Source: Sediminibacillus massiliensis | Lineage (GTDB): Bacteria > Bacillota > Bacilli > Bacillales > Amphibacillaceae | Assembly: GCF_900156915.1 (NCBI RefSeq) | Contig: NZ_LT732535.1 | Span: 1,203,823 to 1,267,822 of the forward strand | DNA length: 64,000 nucleotides | Reading direction: 5' to 3' | Shown: piece by piece, positions 20,130 through 28,515 of the stretch | Layout: each line of letters opens with the position of its first letter | How positions within the stretch are numbered: position 1 is the first letter of the stretch | The notes under the pieces: model-generated | Told to the model about the DNA's origin: nothing | The model's database searches: none | What the model saw: only the letters and a program-made list of their open reading frames with translations | Made by a program: the position numbers and the translations under genes

Positions 20130-20166
20130 AAAAAAAATACGCAACCTTCCCATAGGAAAGTTGCGT
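20130..20166 (-). terminator. Expression-platform terminator of the TPP riboswitch
   Basis: On the minus strand ACGCAACTTTCC / GGAAGGTTGCGT folds with a short loop and is followed by eight T residues, just before the SDR ribosome site. Its place between aptamer and gene suggests transcription attenuation. Confidence 0.85.
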
Positions 20167-20229
20167 AAAAACAAATAACTACATATTAATAAATAGGCAT
20201 AATCGCCCTTTAAGTATGTATAAGATTTT

Positions 20230-20314
20230 ACACTTCCCTACGCTAGTTTCAGCTAGTTCAGGTTCAAAGGGTTTGAGGTAAAACTCATCTCAGTTAAAAA
20301 ACACCCCTAGTGCA
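20230..20314 (-). ncRNA. TPP (THI element) riboswitch
   Basis: The minus strand reads GGGGTG...CTGAGATGAG...ACCCTTTGAACCTGA...CTAGCGTAGGGAAGTG, the diagnostic conserved blocks of the thiamine-pyrophosphate aptamer in correct order. It precedes the SDR and flavin monooxygenase genes and is followed by a terminator hairpin, so those genes should be off when TPP is plentiful. Confidence 0.93.
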
Positions 20315-20436
20315 TATATTTAAATTATATTCCATGTTATCGTTTTAAAAAATTTATGTCAAGGACACCGCAGATCATATCCATGTCAAAGCATTCAAAG
20401 GATTCATGACGTGTATTAAGAAAGTTATCGTACCCG

Positions 20437-21198
20437 TTAAAGCGAATGATTAACACCTAGTAAGTTCAGTGCTGCTTTCACGGTTGAAATAGTTGTAATG
20501 TCACTAACATTAATATTTTGTTCTATTGCTTCTGATGCTAATTGAGGTCTTAAGCCTGTTAGTACGCATTCCACTCCAAGCAATTTTAGTACGTTGTTTA
20601 TCCTAAACAGATAATCAACAACGGTGTTGTCGATTTGATAAATTCCAGAAAAGTCGATAATTAACTTTTCAACCTCTTGAACCCTTACTTTTTCTGGTAC
20701 TCTTTCTAATAATGCGGCTACTTGATCTTCATTTATCGAACCCATTAAAGGGAGGACAGCAATACCATCCATTAGCGGAACAATTGTCGATGAAAGTTCA
20801 TTTATTTGTTTCTTCATTTCATTTTCTATTCTCTCTTGATGCTTTCTATTGGAAATATCTCTCACGTAAGTCTGTATCGCTTCGGTATCACCGATTTTTA
20901 CAGGGTGACAATATAACTCGACATCAACTGCTGTACCATCCATTTTATAGATCGTTTCTTCAATTACCTCCGCCGGGCGGCTATATGCCCCCGAAATTCT
21001 TTCTTCTATCGAAGGTTTTGAGGTGTCTTTAAAAATATCCAAAGGACTTGCACCTATTATCTCTTCCTTTGATGCTTTAAAAAATTCCTCAGCTGCCCGA
21101 TTTATATAAATAATTTTTAATTGTGAATGAACAATTAACGGGTCTAACGCATATTCAATCACTTCTGTGTAATCAATTTCTGAGATATTCTCACTCAT
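20437..21198 (-). CDS. PAS-STAS regulatory protein (RsbR-like)
   Basis: About 253 residues. ATG 21198 has AGGAG at 8 bases. Residues about 10-125 are a PAS domain (YALDPLIVHSQLKIIYINRAAEEFF, then DISNRK). A short helix leads to a C-terminal STAS domain (IAVLPLMGSINEDQV, KLIIDFSGIYQID). STAS with an N-terminal sensor is the RsbR stressosome layout. The PAS domain might bind flavin or heme, but no GxNCRFLQ cysteine motif is present, so it is not a LOV domain. It is monocistronic, with nothing legible in 20340-20436. Confidence 0.85.
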   Translation of the reverse strand: MSENISEIDYTEVIEYALDPLIVHSQLKIIYINRAAEEFFKASKEEIIGASPLDIFKDTSKPSIEERISGAYSRPAEVIEETIYKMDGTAVDVELYCHPVKIGDTEAIQTYVRDISNRKHQERIENEMKKQINELSSTIVPLMDGIAVLPLMGSINEDQVAALLERVPEKVRVQEVEKLIIDFSGIYQIDNTVVDYLFRINNVLKLLGVECVLTGLRPQLASEAIEQNINVSDITTISTVKAALNLLGVNHSL

Positions 21199-21487
21199 TG
21201 TCTTCAACTCCTACATAAAAAGGAAGGTGAGTTCCTTTTGCAAAATGACTTATTTATAAATATTGATAAAGATCATTACTGAACTAATTAACACCCCATC
21301 CTTTCGTCAACTATACTACCTATGTACTGTAATAAAAAGGGGTATGAATGTTCAAGCTTCCTTATCAATAAGTTCAAGAAAACGAACGCCGGTTTCTATG
21401 TGATTCTAGTGTTTTTTGAAACACTGGATGCTGAAACATTGAAATCAAGCCTTAAGAATAGGAGATAACTAAAAAGAAATCAAATTT

Positions 21488-21522
21488 AAAACGCTCTGAG
21501 CAATTTACACTAAGAGCGTTTT
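21488..21522. terminator. Terminator-like hairpin AAAACGCTCT / AGAGCGTTTT
   Basis: AAAACGCTCTgag...TAAGAGCGTTTT with T-rich right flank. No gene in the plus direction is visible upstream in 21208-21480, so its target is unclear. Confidence 0.6.
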
Positions 21523-21625
21523 CTATTGCTATGACCTAGCATAACTTTGAGAGGTGGAAAAGATGAATCAGATTATGTCTTCAAAGGAGCGCATAAAGCT
21601 CCCGTATCTATTAATCTCTTAGTTA

Positions 21626-21787
21626 CCTGTCCCCACCCGAAGTTTGTCTGATACAATTTTTCTTTCCAGCCCCCCTTTAAAGGGACGTCTCCAGGTGATG
21701 ACGCAACATATTTTGAAACTCCCCAATCTTTATGAACAAGGGGCAGACCTGTCTGGGAATATTATGTCCGTTAGTGGTCTGACCCTT
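21626..21787. repeat. Two dispersed intergenic repeats back to back
   Basis: From about 21626 a degenerate copy of the CCTGTCAC element (shared CACCCGAAGTTTGTC, then GTCTCC and CAAC blocks). Then AAGGGGCAGACC at 21738 and GGTCTGACCCTT ending 21787 form the stem of a second hairpin family also seen at 26.58 and 46.2 kb. Apart from these and the hairpin at 21.49 kb the 21199-21825 gap has no gene. Confidence 0.6.
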
Positions 21788-21825
21788 GATTACAGATAGC
21801 TTAGAAATGTCATAACATAATTCAC

Positions 21826-23037
21826 TCACACCTCTCCATAATCACTCCTTCTCTTACTCTTTGAATCCCTAAGCCCCCGCCTATCTATTTCCTCATACAA
21901 CCGCTTCTTCCCCATCCCGCACGTTTTCAGAATGTCCTCCACGACCTCGCCGTTTTCCCGTCTATTAACATACCGGTCTATAGCTGTATCAATCATTTCC
22001 TGCGTGACAGTTTCCGTCTTTCTCTTAGGAATGCCTAACCTCTTCAACTCACGAAAAAGAGTGTTTTTATGAGTTCCAGTTTTCTTGTAAATCTCCCTAA
22101 GAACTATTCCTTGTCTATATAATTCTATTGCTTCTTGTAGTCTTTCTTCCCAATTAGCAACTCCATGCCTTCTACGCGGTATGCCCCGTTTTTGCATATG
22201 CTTTAGCAAGGTGGACTGAGAGATGCCGGTTTCTTTTGGGATCTCCTGTTTAGGCTCTGACCCATTTTGATACATGTCAATCGCCTTTTCTAACCGGTTG
22301 TAGAAAGATACATACCATTGGCTCTGATTGTAATGCGTCTCCACTTCCTTCGGGTTGGCATGGCACGCATACACATAACTCTTGAATTCTTCAAAAGTCA
22401 TCCCGTTTCGTTCAGCAACTTCAGTCATAACCTCATGGAAGTGTTCCATCGAAAAACCGAAATCTTTGTGTTTATCTATCGCCCATTCAAAAATATTGTA
22501 GGCTTGCTTACTGCTGTTCAATGCACCTGACAATGGGATCATGTTTTCATAGACGGTTCCAGCATGTCCGGTAGCCAATGGTATAACATGGTCTAAATGC
22601 ACATCTGACGCGCCAGTTAAACAGCACTTGTTGTGGTATTGATTTAAAATCGTTTCATACTGTTCTGCTGTCAGCGTGTTAGTCATATTCCTTCTTCTCG
22701 TCCGGTAAATATGTCCATCATAAAGTCTTTTCTGCCTTTGTTCTTCTGTCGTTGGCTTTGGTTTTGTGACCCCGCCATATCTTTCTTTTCGTTTATCATT
22801 ATTCCGTTTATGTATCGCTTTTACTTTGTCTTTGTTCTCTGGCCTTGCCTTCCATTCCTCAATACGCTTACGGTCGCAAGCTTTGCAGCTGGTACTTTTC
22901 CCATAAAAACCGTTCTTCTTATTGACGAAAGAAGAGAGGGGTTGAACGGACTGACATTTATTACAGTCAAGATGTTCTGTGCCGTCACCGTCCCTGTACA
23001 CTTTACGACCTTTCTTGGACATTGCTATTACTTCCAT
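21826..23037 (-). CDS. HNH endonuclease with zinc ribbon and repeated HTH modules
   Basis: About 400 residues; start either ATG 23037 or ATG 23022. An N-terminal Cys4 ribbon is CNKCQ...CKACD. The HNH core is KCCLTGASDVHLDHVIPLATGH...NMIPLSGALNSSKQ. The C-terminal half carries three related helix-turn-helix units (ISQSTLLKHMQKRGIPRR, THKNTLFRELKRLGIPKR, MGKKRLYEEIDRRGL). This layout is typical of phage or free-standing homing-type endonucleases. The gene is solitary, flanked by dispersed repeats, which fits a mobile gene. Confidence 0.82.
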   Translation of the reverse strand: MEVIAMSKKGRKVYRDGDGTEHLDCNKCQSVQPLSSFVNKKNGFYGKSTSCKACDRKRIEEWKARPENKDKVKAIHKRNNDKRKERYGGVTKPKPTTEEQRQKRLYDGHIYRTRRRNMTNTLTAEQYETILNQYHNKCCLTGASDVHLDHVIPLATGHAGTVYENMIPLSGALNSSKQAYNIFEWAIDKHKDFGFSMEHFHEVMTEVAERNGMTFEEFKSYVYACHANPKEVETHYNQSQWYVSFYNRLEKAIDMYQNGSEPKQEIPKETGISQSTLLKHMQKRGIPRRRHGVANWEERLQEAIELYRQGIVLREIYKKTGTHKNTLFRELKRLGIPKRKTETVTQEMIDTAIDRYVNRRENGEVVEDILKTCGMGKKRLYEEIDRRGLRDSKSKRRSDYGEV

Positions 23038-23190
23038 TTATTTCACTTCTCTTCCCATATCGCTTGGATTACTATTAGTTTCATAGTCGGTATTATATAA
23101 AGAATCATAGGATTTGAAAAAGCAAGGGAATCGTCATTCCTCTTAAGCAAACTGTGAATAGGAGAAGCGTGCAACCCATCATTTCATACC

Positions 23191-23532
23191 TTATTCCTTC
23201 TTCTCCATCTTCTTCCATTTTATATAATTATAAACGATATCCAGCAATGCGATTAACAAGAAAATGCTTCCAAGGATGATGAGTTCTTTAGAACCCAAAG
23301 CACCTATCCAGTGGATAACCAAATATAGAATAATGATAATTGGAACCTGCCACAAAGTACGGATTAATCTTCTTCGATAGGTTAATTTATAATTGTTTAA
23401 CACAAAGCCTTTGTCTTGCTTTTCCACATCCTTATAAATCGCCGACATGATCGGATGAAAAATGGAAAACACGATTAAGGGTATAATTAAGTACAAAAAA
23501 ATATACAATTCGCCACCTAATTCTTTAATCAA
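23191..23532 (-). CDS. Small membrane protein, about 3 membrane segments
   Basis: 113 residues. Hydrophobic segments near residues 8-28, 57-75 and 80-100, ending in a Lys/Glu-rich tail. The family is not recognised. It follows another small membrane protein on the same strand after 45 bases, so the two are probably cotranscribed. Confidence 0.6.
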   Translation of the reverse strand: MIKELGGELYIFLYLIIPLIVFSIFHPIMSAIYKDVEKQDKGFVLNNYKLTYRRRLIRTLWQVPIIIILYLVIHWIGALGSKELIILGSIFLLIALLDIVYNYIKWKKMEKKE

Positions 23533-23577
23533 CGGGTATGCCCCCCTTTGCCAGCAGTGAAAAGGGCCACAAACAAA

Positions 23578-23937
23578 TCATTCCCTTATTTCACCAGCAC
23601 CCCAGCTTTTTTCATATTCATATAGAGTCCACTGATAATTCATAACGGACGTATAATCCTTCCTGGCTATGTATTCCGTTTTTTCTTTTTCAATTATATA
23701 AGTATGATCACCGATATACTCTACTTCCTTCACATCCTCTTTATCGAATTCAGACTGCAGAAATGAATCGTTTTGAATTAAATTATTTTCATTGAGTTCA
23801 TATAACACGTTGTAGGGTGAAAATAGAGAAAGTAATAGCATCATAAAAATGGTTATTAAGACAGTAAAAATAGTACTTTTATATTTCTTCAAATAAGGCA
23901 CCCTCCTTGATAATGCAGTTAACAACCATATTAACAT
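23578..23937 (-). CDS. Small membrane-anchored protein of unknown function
   Basis: 119 residues with one strong membrane helix (about 20-42: IFTVLITIFMMLLLSLF) and a polar outer domain. The start lies behind AGGAGGG. No family recognised. Its 5' side borders the regulatory region of the divergent GH43 gene. Confidence 0.55.
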   Translation of the reverse strand: MLIWLLTALSRRVPYLKKYKSTIFTVLITIFMMLLLSLFSPYNVLYELNENNLIQNDSFLQSEFDKEDVKEVEYIGDHTYIIEKEKTEYIARKDYTSVMNYQWTLYEYEKSWGAGEIRE

Positions 23938-23979
23938 ATAATTCCAGCCCGAGATTTTACATCATGATTCAATCTAAAT

Positions 23980-24167
23980 CATTCTGGTACGTACCTGTGC
24001 GAAAGAAATGGCTTTCTCACTCCCGTAATCATAAATCAAAGTTTCTATTTCATCCCTTTTATTTGGTTTAATCACAAAATACGTATGTACAAGTCGGCTA
24101 AAAACTATGGATTAGACCTTTTTTCCAAGAACACAAGATAATTATAATTGACACTTGTACGTATAAC
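23980..24167. promoter_or_regulatory. AraR-like operators and promoter of the GH43 gene
   Basis: Three sites with a GTACGTAC-type core: GGTACGTACC near 23983, TACGTATGTACAAGT near 24079 and ACTTGTACGTATAA at 24152. The last overlaps the spacer of a TTGACA (24148) promoter. The known AraR operator is ATTTGTACGTACAAAT, so an arabinose repressor is the likely ligand-sensing factor. The gene for it is not in this window. Confidence 0.6.
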
Positions 24168-24187
24168 TGATAAAGTTATCAGTAAAT

Positions 24188-24201
24188 TGAAAGCGTTTCG
24201 A
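24188..24201. promoter_or_regulatory. Catabolite response element (CRE)
   Basis: TGAAAGCGTTTCGA matches the CcpA-binding consensus except near the end and sits just downstream of the probable promoter of the GH43 gene, where bound CcpA would block transcription. Confidence 0.65.
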
Positions 24202-24299
24202 CATTATGCTATAAAATACGACGCTTTTTTATGAAGAGATTAATAGATAAGAAGTATCATATCTTCTCTTCAAAAAAATTTTCAAGGAGTGTTTGATAT

Positions 24300-25286
24300 A
24301 TGGCACAAGAAATAATGAATCCAATAGTACTACAACGCGCAGATCCCTTCGTCTACAAGCATTCAGACGGCTACTATTATTTTACGGGCTCGTATCCTCT
24401 TTACGACCGAATTGTGTTGAGACGGGCAAAGAGTTTGAACGAACTTCAAGATGCCGAAGAAGTCACTGTATGGAGGAAACATGACAGCGGTCCTTTGAGC
24501 GAATTGATCTGGGCTCCGGAAATTCATCGTGCAAACGACAAATGGTACATATATTTTGCCGCGGCGCCTGATACCAACATTGATGATGATACTTTCAACC
24601 ATCGTATGTACGTTCTTGAAAGCGCTTCGGACAACCCGCTTGAGGATACCTGGGTGGAAAAAGGCGAAGTGAAGACAGAAATGTCAACGTTCTCATTGGA
24701 TGCTACGACGTTCTTCCATAACGGTGAACAATATTATGTGTGGGCTCAGCAGGATGTGGACATTAAGGGGCACTCCAATCTGTATATCGCAAAAATGGAA
24801 AATCCGTGGACGCTTGCCACGAAACCCGTCATGCTCACCAAGCCTGAATTGCCTTGGGAAATCAAAGGTTTCTGGGTAAATGAAGGTCCAGCCGTTTTAA
24901 TCAAGAACGGAAAAGTCTTCCTCACCTATTCCGGCAGTGCGACCGGGGTCGATTATTGCATGGGTCTGTTAACCGCAAGTGCCGAAGACGATTTATTGAA
25001 TCCGGATTCATGGACCAAAAGCAGCGAACCGGTCTTCCAAAGCTATCCGGAAAACGGACAATATGGACCAGGACACAACTCCTTTACAGAGTCAGAAGAT
25101 GGACAAGACACCATTCTGGTTTACCACGCCCGTAACTATACAGAATTGGTCGGGGATCCGCTCTATGAACCCAACCGTCACGCACGAGCGCAAAAAATCG
25201 ACTGGGACGAAGACGGAAATCCTGTTTTCGGCAAACCGGTTCCAGATAAAAGATGGACACCTGATACACCTGAGGTCTTAAACTAA
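24300..25286 (+). CDS. Glycoside hydrolase family 43 (arabinofuranosidase/arabinanase type)
   Basis: 328 residues, five-bladed propeller family. The catalytic base aspartate is in LQRADPFVYKHSDGYYYFTGS, the pKa-modulating aspartate in FSLDATTFFHNG, and the general acid in WVNEGPAVL. No signal peptide, so intracellular action on imported oligosaccharides. ATG 24300 has AAGGAG upstream. AraR-like and CRE sites lie upstream, and a permease gene follows at once, giving a hydrolase-transporter unit. Exact linkage specificity is not readable. Confidence 0.88.
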   Translation: MAQEIMNPIVLQRADPFVYKHSDGYYYFTGSYPLYDRIVLRRAKSLNELQDAEEVTVWRKHDSGPLSELIWAPEIHRANDKWYIYFAAAPDTNIDDDTFNHRMYVLESASDNPLEDTWVEKGEVKTEMSTFSLDATTFFHNGEQYYVWAQQDVDIKGHSNLYIAKMENPWTLATKPVMLTKPELPWEIKGFWVNEGPAVLIKNGKVFLTYSGSATGVDYCMGLLTASAEDDLLNPDSWTKSSEPVFQSYPENGQYGPGHNSFTESEDGQDTILVYHARNYTELVGDPLYEPNRHARAQKIDWDEDGNPVFGKPVPDKRWTPDTPEVLN

Positions 25287-25300
25287 CTGGGGGGATAATC

Positions 25301-26558
25301 GTGAAAAATTAAAGCAAGTGAAGTTTTGGAACTTTGGAGGCATGTATTACTTCTACTTCATGATTTGGGCATTGATCTTTGCCTTTTTACCGTTTTGGCT
25401 GAACAAAACAGCTAATCTTGACACAAGCGTTGCCGGATTGGTCTTCTCGGCGATGGCCATCACAGCCCTTGTCTTAGAACCCATATACGGCTTAATCCAG
25501 GATAAGCTGGGATTGAAAAAATATCTGTCGGCTTTGTCGTTTTATGTCTATTGTTTATAGGACCATTCGTCCAATTTGCATTCATTCCGCTTCTTCAAAT
25601 GAACGCCATCGCCGGTGCGGTGATCGGCGGGGCTTTCCTGAGTTTGTGTTTGAACGGCGGGGTTGGTGTTGTCGAAGCATACATCGAGCGTTCCACACGT
25701 GCCAGCAATTATGAATATGGGCATGTCCGCTTATTCGGTTCACTTGCTGGTGGTACGGCAGCATTTATCGGTGGTATTATGTTTGTCCAAAACCCTTATA
25801 GCATTTTTTGGGCTTGTACCGTTTCGGCCGTTATTCTCGGTGTCCTTTTATGGGCTCTTCGTGTAAAAAAAGAAGAAGTCGAGAAACCGGAAGTTTCAGG
25901 AAAAACCGAGGAAGAAACTCCGATTACGAAAGAAAATATCATGAATGTATTCCGAAACAGAAGCTTCTGGGGTTTTTGTTTGATCATGATTGGAATCGCT
26001 ACCATGTTCGATGTTTTTGATCAGCAATTCCCTAACTATTTCGCCAGCTTTTTTAATGATGCAGCAAGAGGAGAACTTGTCTTTAGCCGTATCGCTTCTG
26101 TCCAGGTATTCCTAGAGGCGGGTTTTATGGTCCTGGCCCCATGGTTTATCAATAAGATCGGCGCGAAAAACGGCTTGATTCTGGCAGGTATCGTACTGTT
26201 CATCCGTGTTATTGGTACAGCTTTCTTAACAGAAATCTGGATGCTTGCTTTCTGGAGATTGCTGGCAGCAGTCGAAATGCCATTGATGCTGGTTGCCATC
26301 ATGAAATATATCACAGGCATGTTCGATGTCCGTCTCTCGGCAACCGTCTATATGCTTGGCTTTAATTTCTCAAAACAAATCGGCATTACCATCTTCTCCT
26401 CCGTGATGGGCTACTTATACGGATCGATGGGATTCCAAAACGCCTACGTGACATTGGCCATTATCATTATGGTATTCGTCATTGCTGGTGCCTTGATCAT
26501 GAAGAGTGATAAAAAGCCGGTAACAAAGCATACTCAAGAGCAAAGTCAGACAGCGTAG
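25301..26558 (+). pseudogene. Sucrose/lactose-permease-like MFS transporter, split by frameshifts
   Basis: An oligosaccharide:H+ symporter of the LacY/CscB family. Conserved segments are FYFMIWALIFAFLPFWLN, EAYIERSTRASNYEYGHVRLFG (LacY Glu126/Arg144 region), DVFDQQFPNYFASFF and QVFLEA, which matches sucrose permease CscB rather than LacY. The frame breaks near 25535, where one missing base restores LSALVVLCLLFIGPF. It also breaks near 25304, where the strongly RBS-led GTG runs into TAA after five A residues. Both are one-base losses, so either recent inactivation or sequencing error. The LacY His322 position reads alanine (LLAAVEMP). It follows GH43 by 14 bases. Confidence 0.82.
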
Positions 26559-26582
26559 TCAAAATTCAAGGAAATATAAAAC

Positions 26583-26634
26583 AAGGGTCTGCCCTCTTTA
26601 CTGACATTTAACGTCTTGAAGAAGGCAGACCCTT
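26583..26634. terminator. Hairpin repeat acting as terminator after the permease
   Basis: AAGGGTCTGCC and GGCAGACCCTT pair around a 30-base loop, followed by TTTTA. It belongs to the same dispersed hairpin family as the copies at 21.74 and 46.2 kb. Confidence 0.65.
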
Positions 26635-26756
26635 TTATCCATCGCTATCTCTCTACTTTCATTATACTCCTATTTACTAATTATTTATAGACTATTCTTT
26701 CTGCAATTCCTATCCTATACTATTTTATACAAATCCGAATATTTGAGGTGGATAGT

Positions 26757-27173
26757 ATGAATAACAAAAAAGATGTCTTAGACAATGGCCCTTTCTTCCA
26801 TGGCACCAAAGCCGATTTAAAAATTGGAGATCTGTTAGTACCGCAACACTTATCAAATTACCAAGACAAAAAATCCAACTACATTTATTTCACTGCAACG
26901 TTGGATGCTGCTAAATGGGGTGCCGAATTAGCTGCATCTAAATCAAAAGAAAGAATTTTTATCGTAGAGCCGCAAGGTGAATTTGAAAATGACCCGAACT
27001 TAACGGACAAAAAATTCCCTGGGAATCCAACACGCTCTTATCGATCTAAATCGCCCTTGAAAATAGTGGCTGAATTAGGCACATGGGAAAGACATTCCGA
27101 TGAAGAAATAAACCATATGCTTACCTCTTTGGAAACATTACGAGAACAAGGAAAAGCGGTCATATACGATTAA
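26757..27173 (+). CDS. arr: NAD+-rifampin ADP-ribosyltransferase
   Basis: About 138 residues, the full length of Arr enzymes. GPFFHGTKADLKIGDLL, then YIYFTATLDAAKWGAELA, IFIVEPQGEFENDPN and GNPTRSYRS are family hallmarks, including the His and Tyr that hold NAD. It ADP-ribosylates the rifamycin ansa bridge. ATG 26757 follows GAGGTGG; an in-frame GTG at 26748 is part of that site. Many environmental Firmicutes carry chromosomal arr, so it need not be recently acquired. Confidence 0.93.
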   Translation: MNNKKDVLDNGPFFHGTKADLKIGDLLVPQHLSNYQDKKSNYIYFTATLDAAKWGAELAASKSKERIFIVEPQGEFENDPNLTDKKFPGNPTRSYRSKSPLKIVAELGTWERHSDEEINHMLTSLETLREQGKAVIYD

Positions 27174-27195
27174 CCTCCAGTGTCTATCACAACCT

Positions 27196-27232
27196 TAAAA
27201 AGGCGGTACCCATTCTAAAACGGGTATCGCTC
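27196..27232. terminator. Terminator between convergent arr and LysR genes
   Basis: AAGGCGGTACCC...GGGTATCGCT imperfect stem followed by T-rich bases, in the 66-base gap between the two stops. Confidence 0.6.
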
Positions 27233-27239
27233 TGTTATT

Positions 27240-28163
27240 CTAATCATCCTTCTCCTCCCGTTCAACAATCTCTTTAACAAGCTGCAAAACGAGCGAAGTA
27301 AACTCCCTGACAACCGGATACGCCTTCATAGATCGCAAGTAAGACATATAATAAGTTTGGCTGAACGGCTTCATCTCCGAGACAAGCTGCACCCGTCCCG
27401 CTTTCACTGCGGGAGCTGCCGCCAATCGGGATACATAGCTAATACCAAGACCGTGTTCAACTGCTGAAATCAAGGACTCTGTACTGCCAAACTGTGCGAC
27501 TACCTGGATATCCGACAAGGACAAGCCGCACTGTTCGAGACCCGCTTCCATCGTCTTCAATGTTCCTGAACCGGGCTCCCTTAGCACAAAAGGATAGGAA
27601 ACTAAGTTACAAGGGTCTTTCGGATAAACAGTGTTACCCAACGGATGACCAATTGGAGAAATGAGCACCAGCGAATCATGGGCTACTGGTTCTGATACCA
27701 CTTCCTGAGATGCTGATTCCGAGCTGGTAATGGCGATATCTATCTTTTTATCGATCAAGCTGGACAACACGTTACCGGAATCCTGAATATCCATGATCAT
27801 ATCCACTTTGGAAAAAGACTTATTGAACTGACTGATCCAGCTTGGCGCCAAATAGGTTCCCGGTATTGTGCTTGCGCCGATCCGCAGTATGCCGGTCAAT
27901 GTGCTATGAAATGCACGGACCCCTTCTGCCATCTCGTTCCATTGGCTGAGAAGATCGGATCCTGCTTTATAAACGTAATTGCCGGCCGGTGTAGGTCTGA
28001 GGGCAGAGGATGTCCGCTCAAGCAGAGGGACATCCAGATCTTTTTCAAGCGTCTTGATCTGCTGGCTAATCGCCGGCTGTGATAGACCTGTTAACTCTGC
28101 AGCCGCAGAAAAACTTCCCTTTTCGACAACCAGGACAAAAGCCTGGATTCTTTTCAAATTCAT
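27240..28163 (-). CDS. LysR-family transcription regulator
   Basis: 307 residues. N-terminal winged HTH (FVLVVEKGSFSAAAELTGLSQPAISQQIKTLEKDL) and a LysR substrate domain (GILRIGASTIPGTYLAPSWI). Last gene of the molybdate/rhodanese cluster, 43 bases after the rhodanese gene, so probably cotranscribed. It resembles CysL/YwfK-type regulators. A role in molybdate or sulfur control is inferred only from position. Confidence 0.85.
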   Translation of the reverse strand: MNLKRIQAFVLVVEKGSFSAAAELTGLSQPAISQQIKTLEKDLDVPLLERTSSALRPTPAGNYVYKAGSDLLSQWNEMAEGVRAFHSTLTGILRIGASTIPGTYLAPSWISQFNKSFSKVDMIMDIQDSGNVLSSLIDKKIDIAITSSESASQEVVSEPVAHDSLVLISPIGHPLGNTVYPKDPCNLVSYPFVLREPGSGTLKTMEAGLEQCGLSLSDIQVVAQFGSTESLISAVEHGLGISYVSRLAAAPAVKAGRVQLVSEMKPFSQTYYMSYLRSMKAYPVVREFTSLVLQLVKEIVEREEKDD

Positions 28164-28205
28164 AACTTCACCTTATTCGGAAGAAAGATTAAAGAAAACA
28201 CTCGC

Positions 28206-28466
28206 TTAATTGTTTTCTTCCTTCCATTTAACCATACCGCCTTCCAGGATGTCAGCTTTCTGATAACCTTTTTCCTTCAGCAGCTCCAGTGCCCGCTGGC
28301 TTCGTTGTCCGCCACGATTGCAGACAACTGTTACATGCGAGTCTTTATCCAATTCTTCCAGTCTTCCGTCTAACTCTTCTACCGGGATCGATAATGCTCC
28401 CGGAATACTCCCCTGCTCATACTGCTCTTTGTTTCTGACATCGACAATCACATTTTTTTCTGACAT
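28206..28466 (-). CDS. Single-domain rhodanese
   Basis: 86 residues, shorter than usual (about 100). VIVDVRNKEQYEQGSIPGALSIPVEEL and the active-site loop CNRGGQRS (persulfide-forming cysteine) are clear. It probably handles sulfane sulfur. Its place in a molybdate-uptake operon fits sulfur transfer for molybdenum cofactor, but this is inference. Confidence 0.88.
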   Translation of the reverse strand: MSEKNVIVDVRNKEQYEQGSIPGALSIPVEELDGRLEELDKDSHVTVVCNRGGQRSQRALELLKEKGYQKADILEGGMVKWKEENN

Positions 28467-28515
28467 TCTTCCATCTCCTTTTCTTCTTTAATAACCATCC
28501 CAACAGACAATTTGA

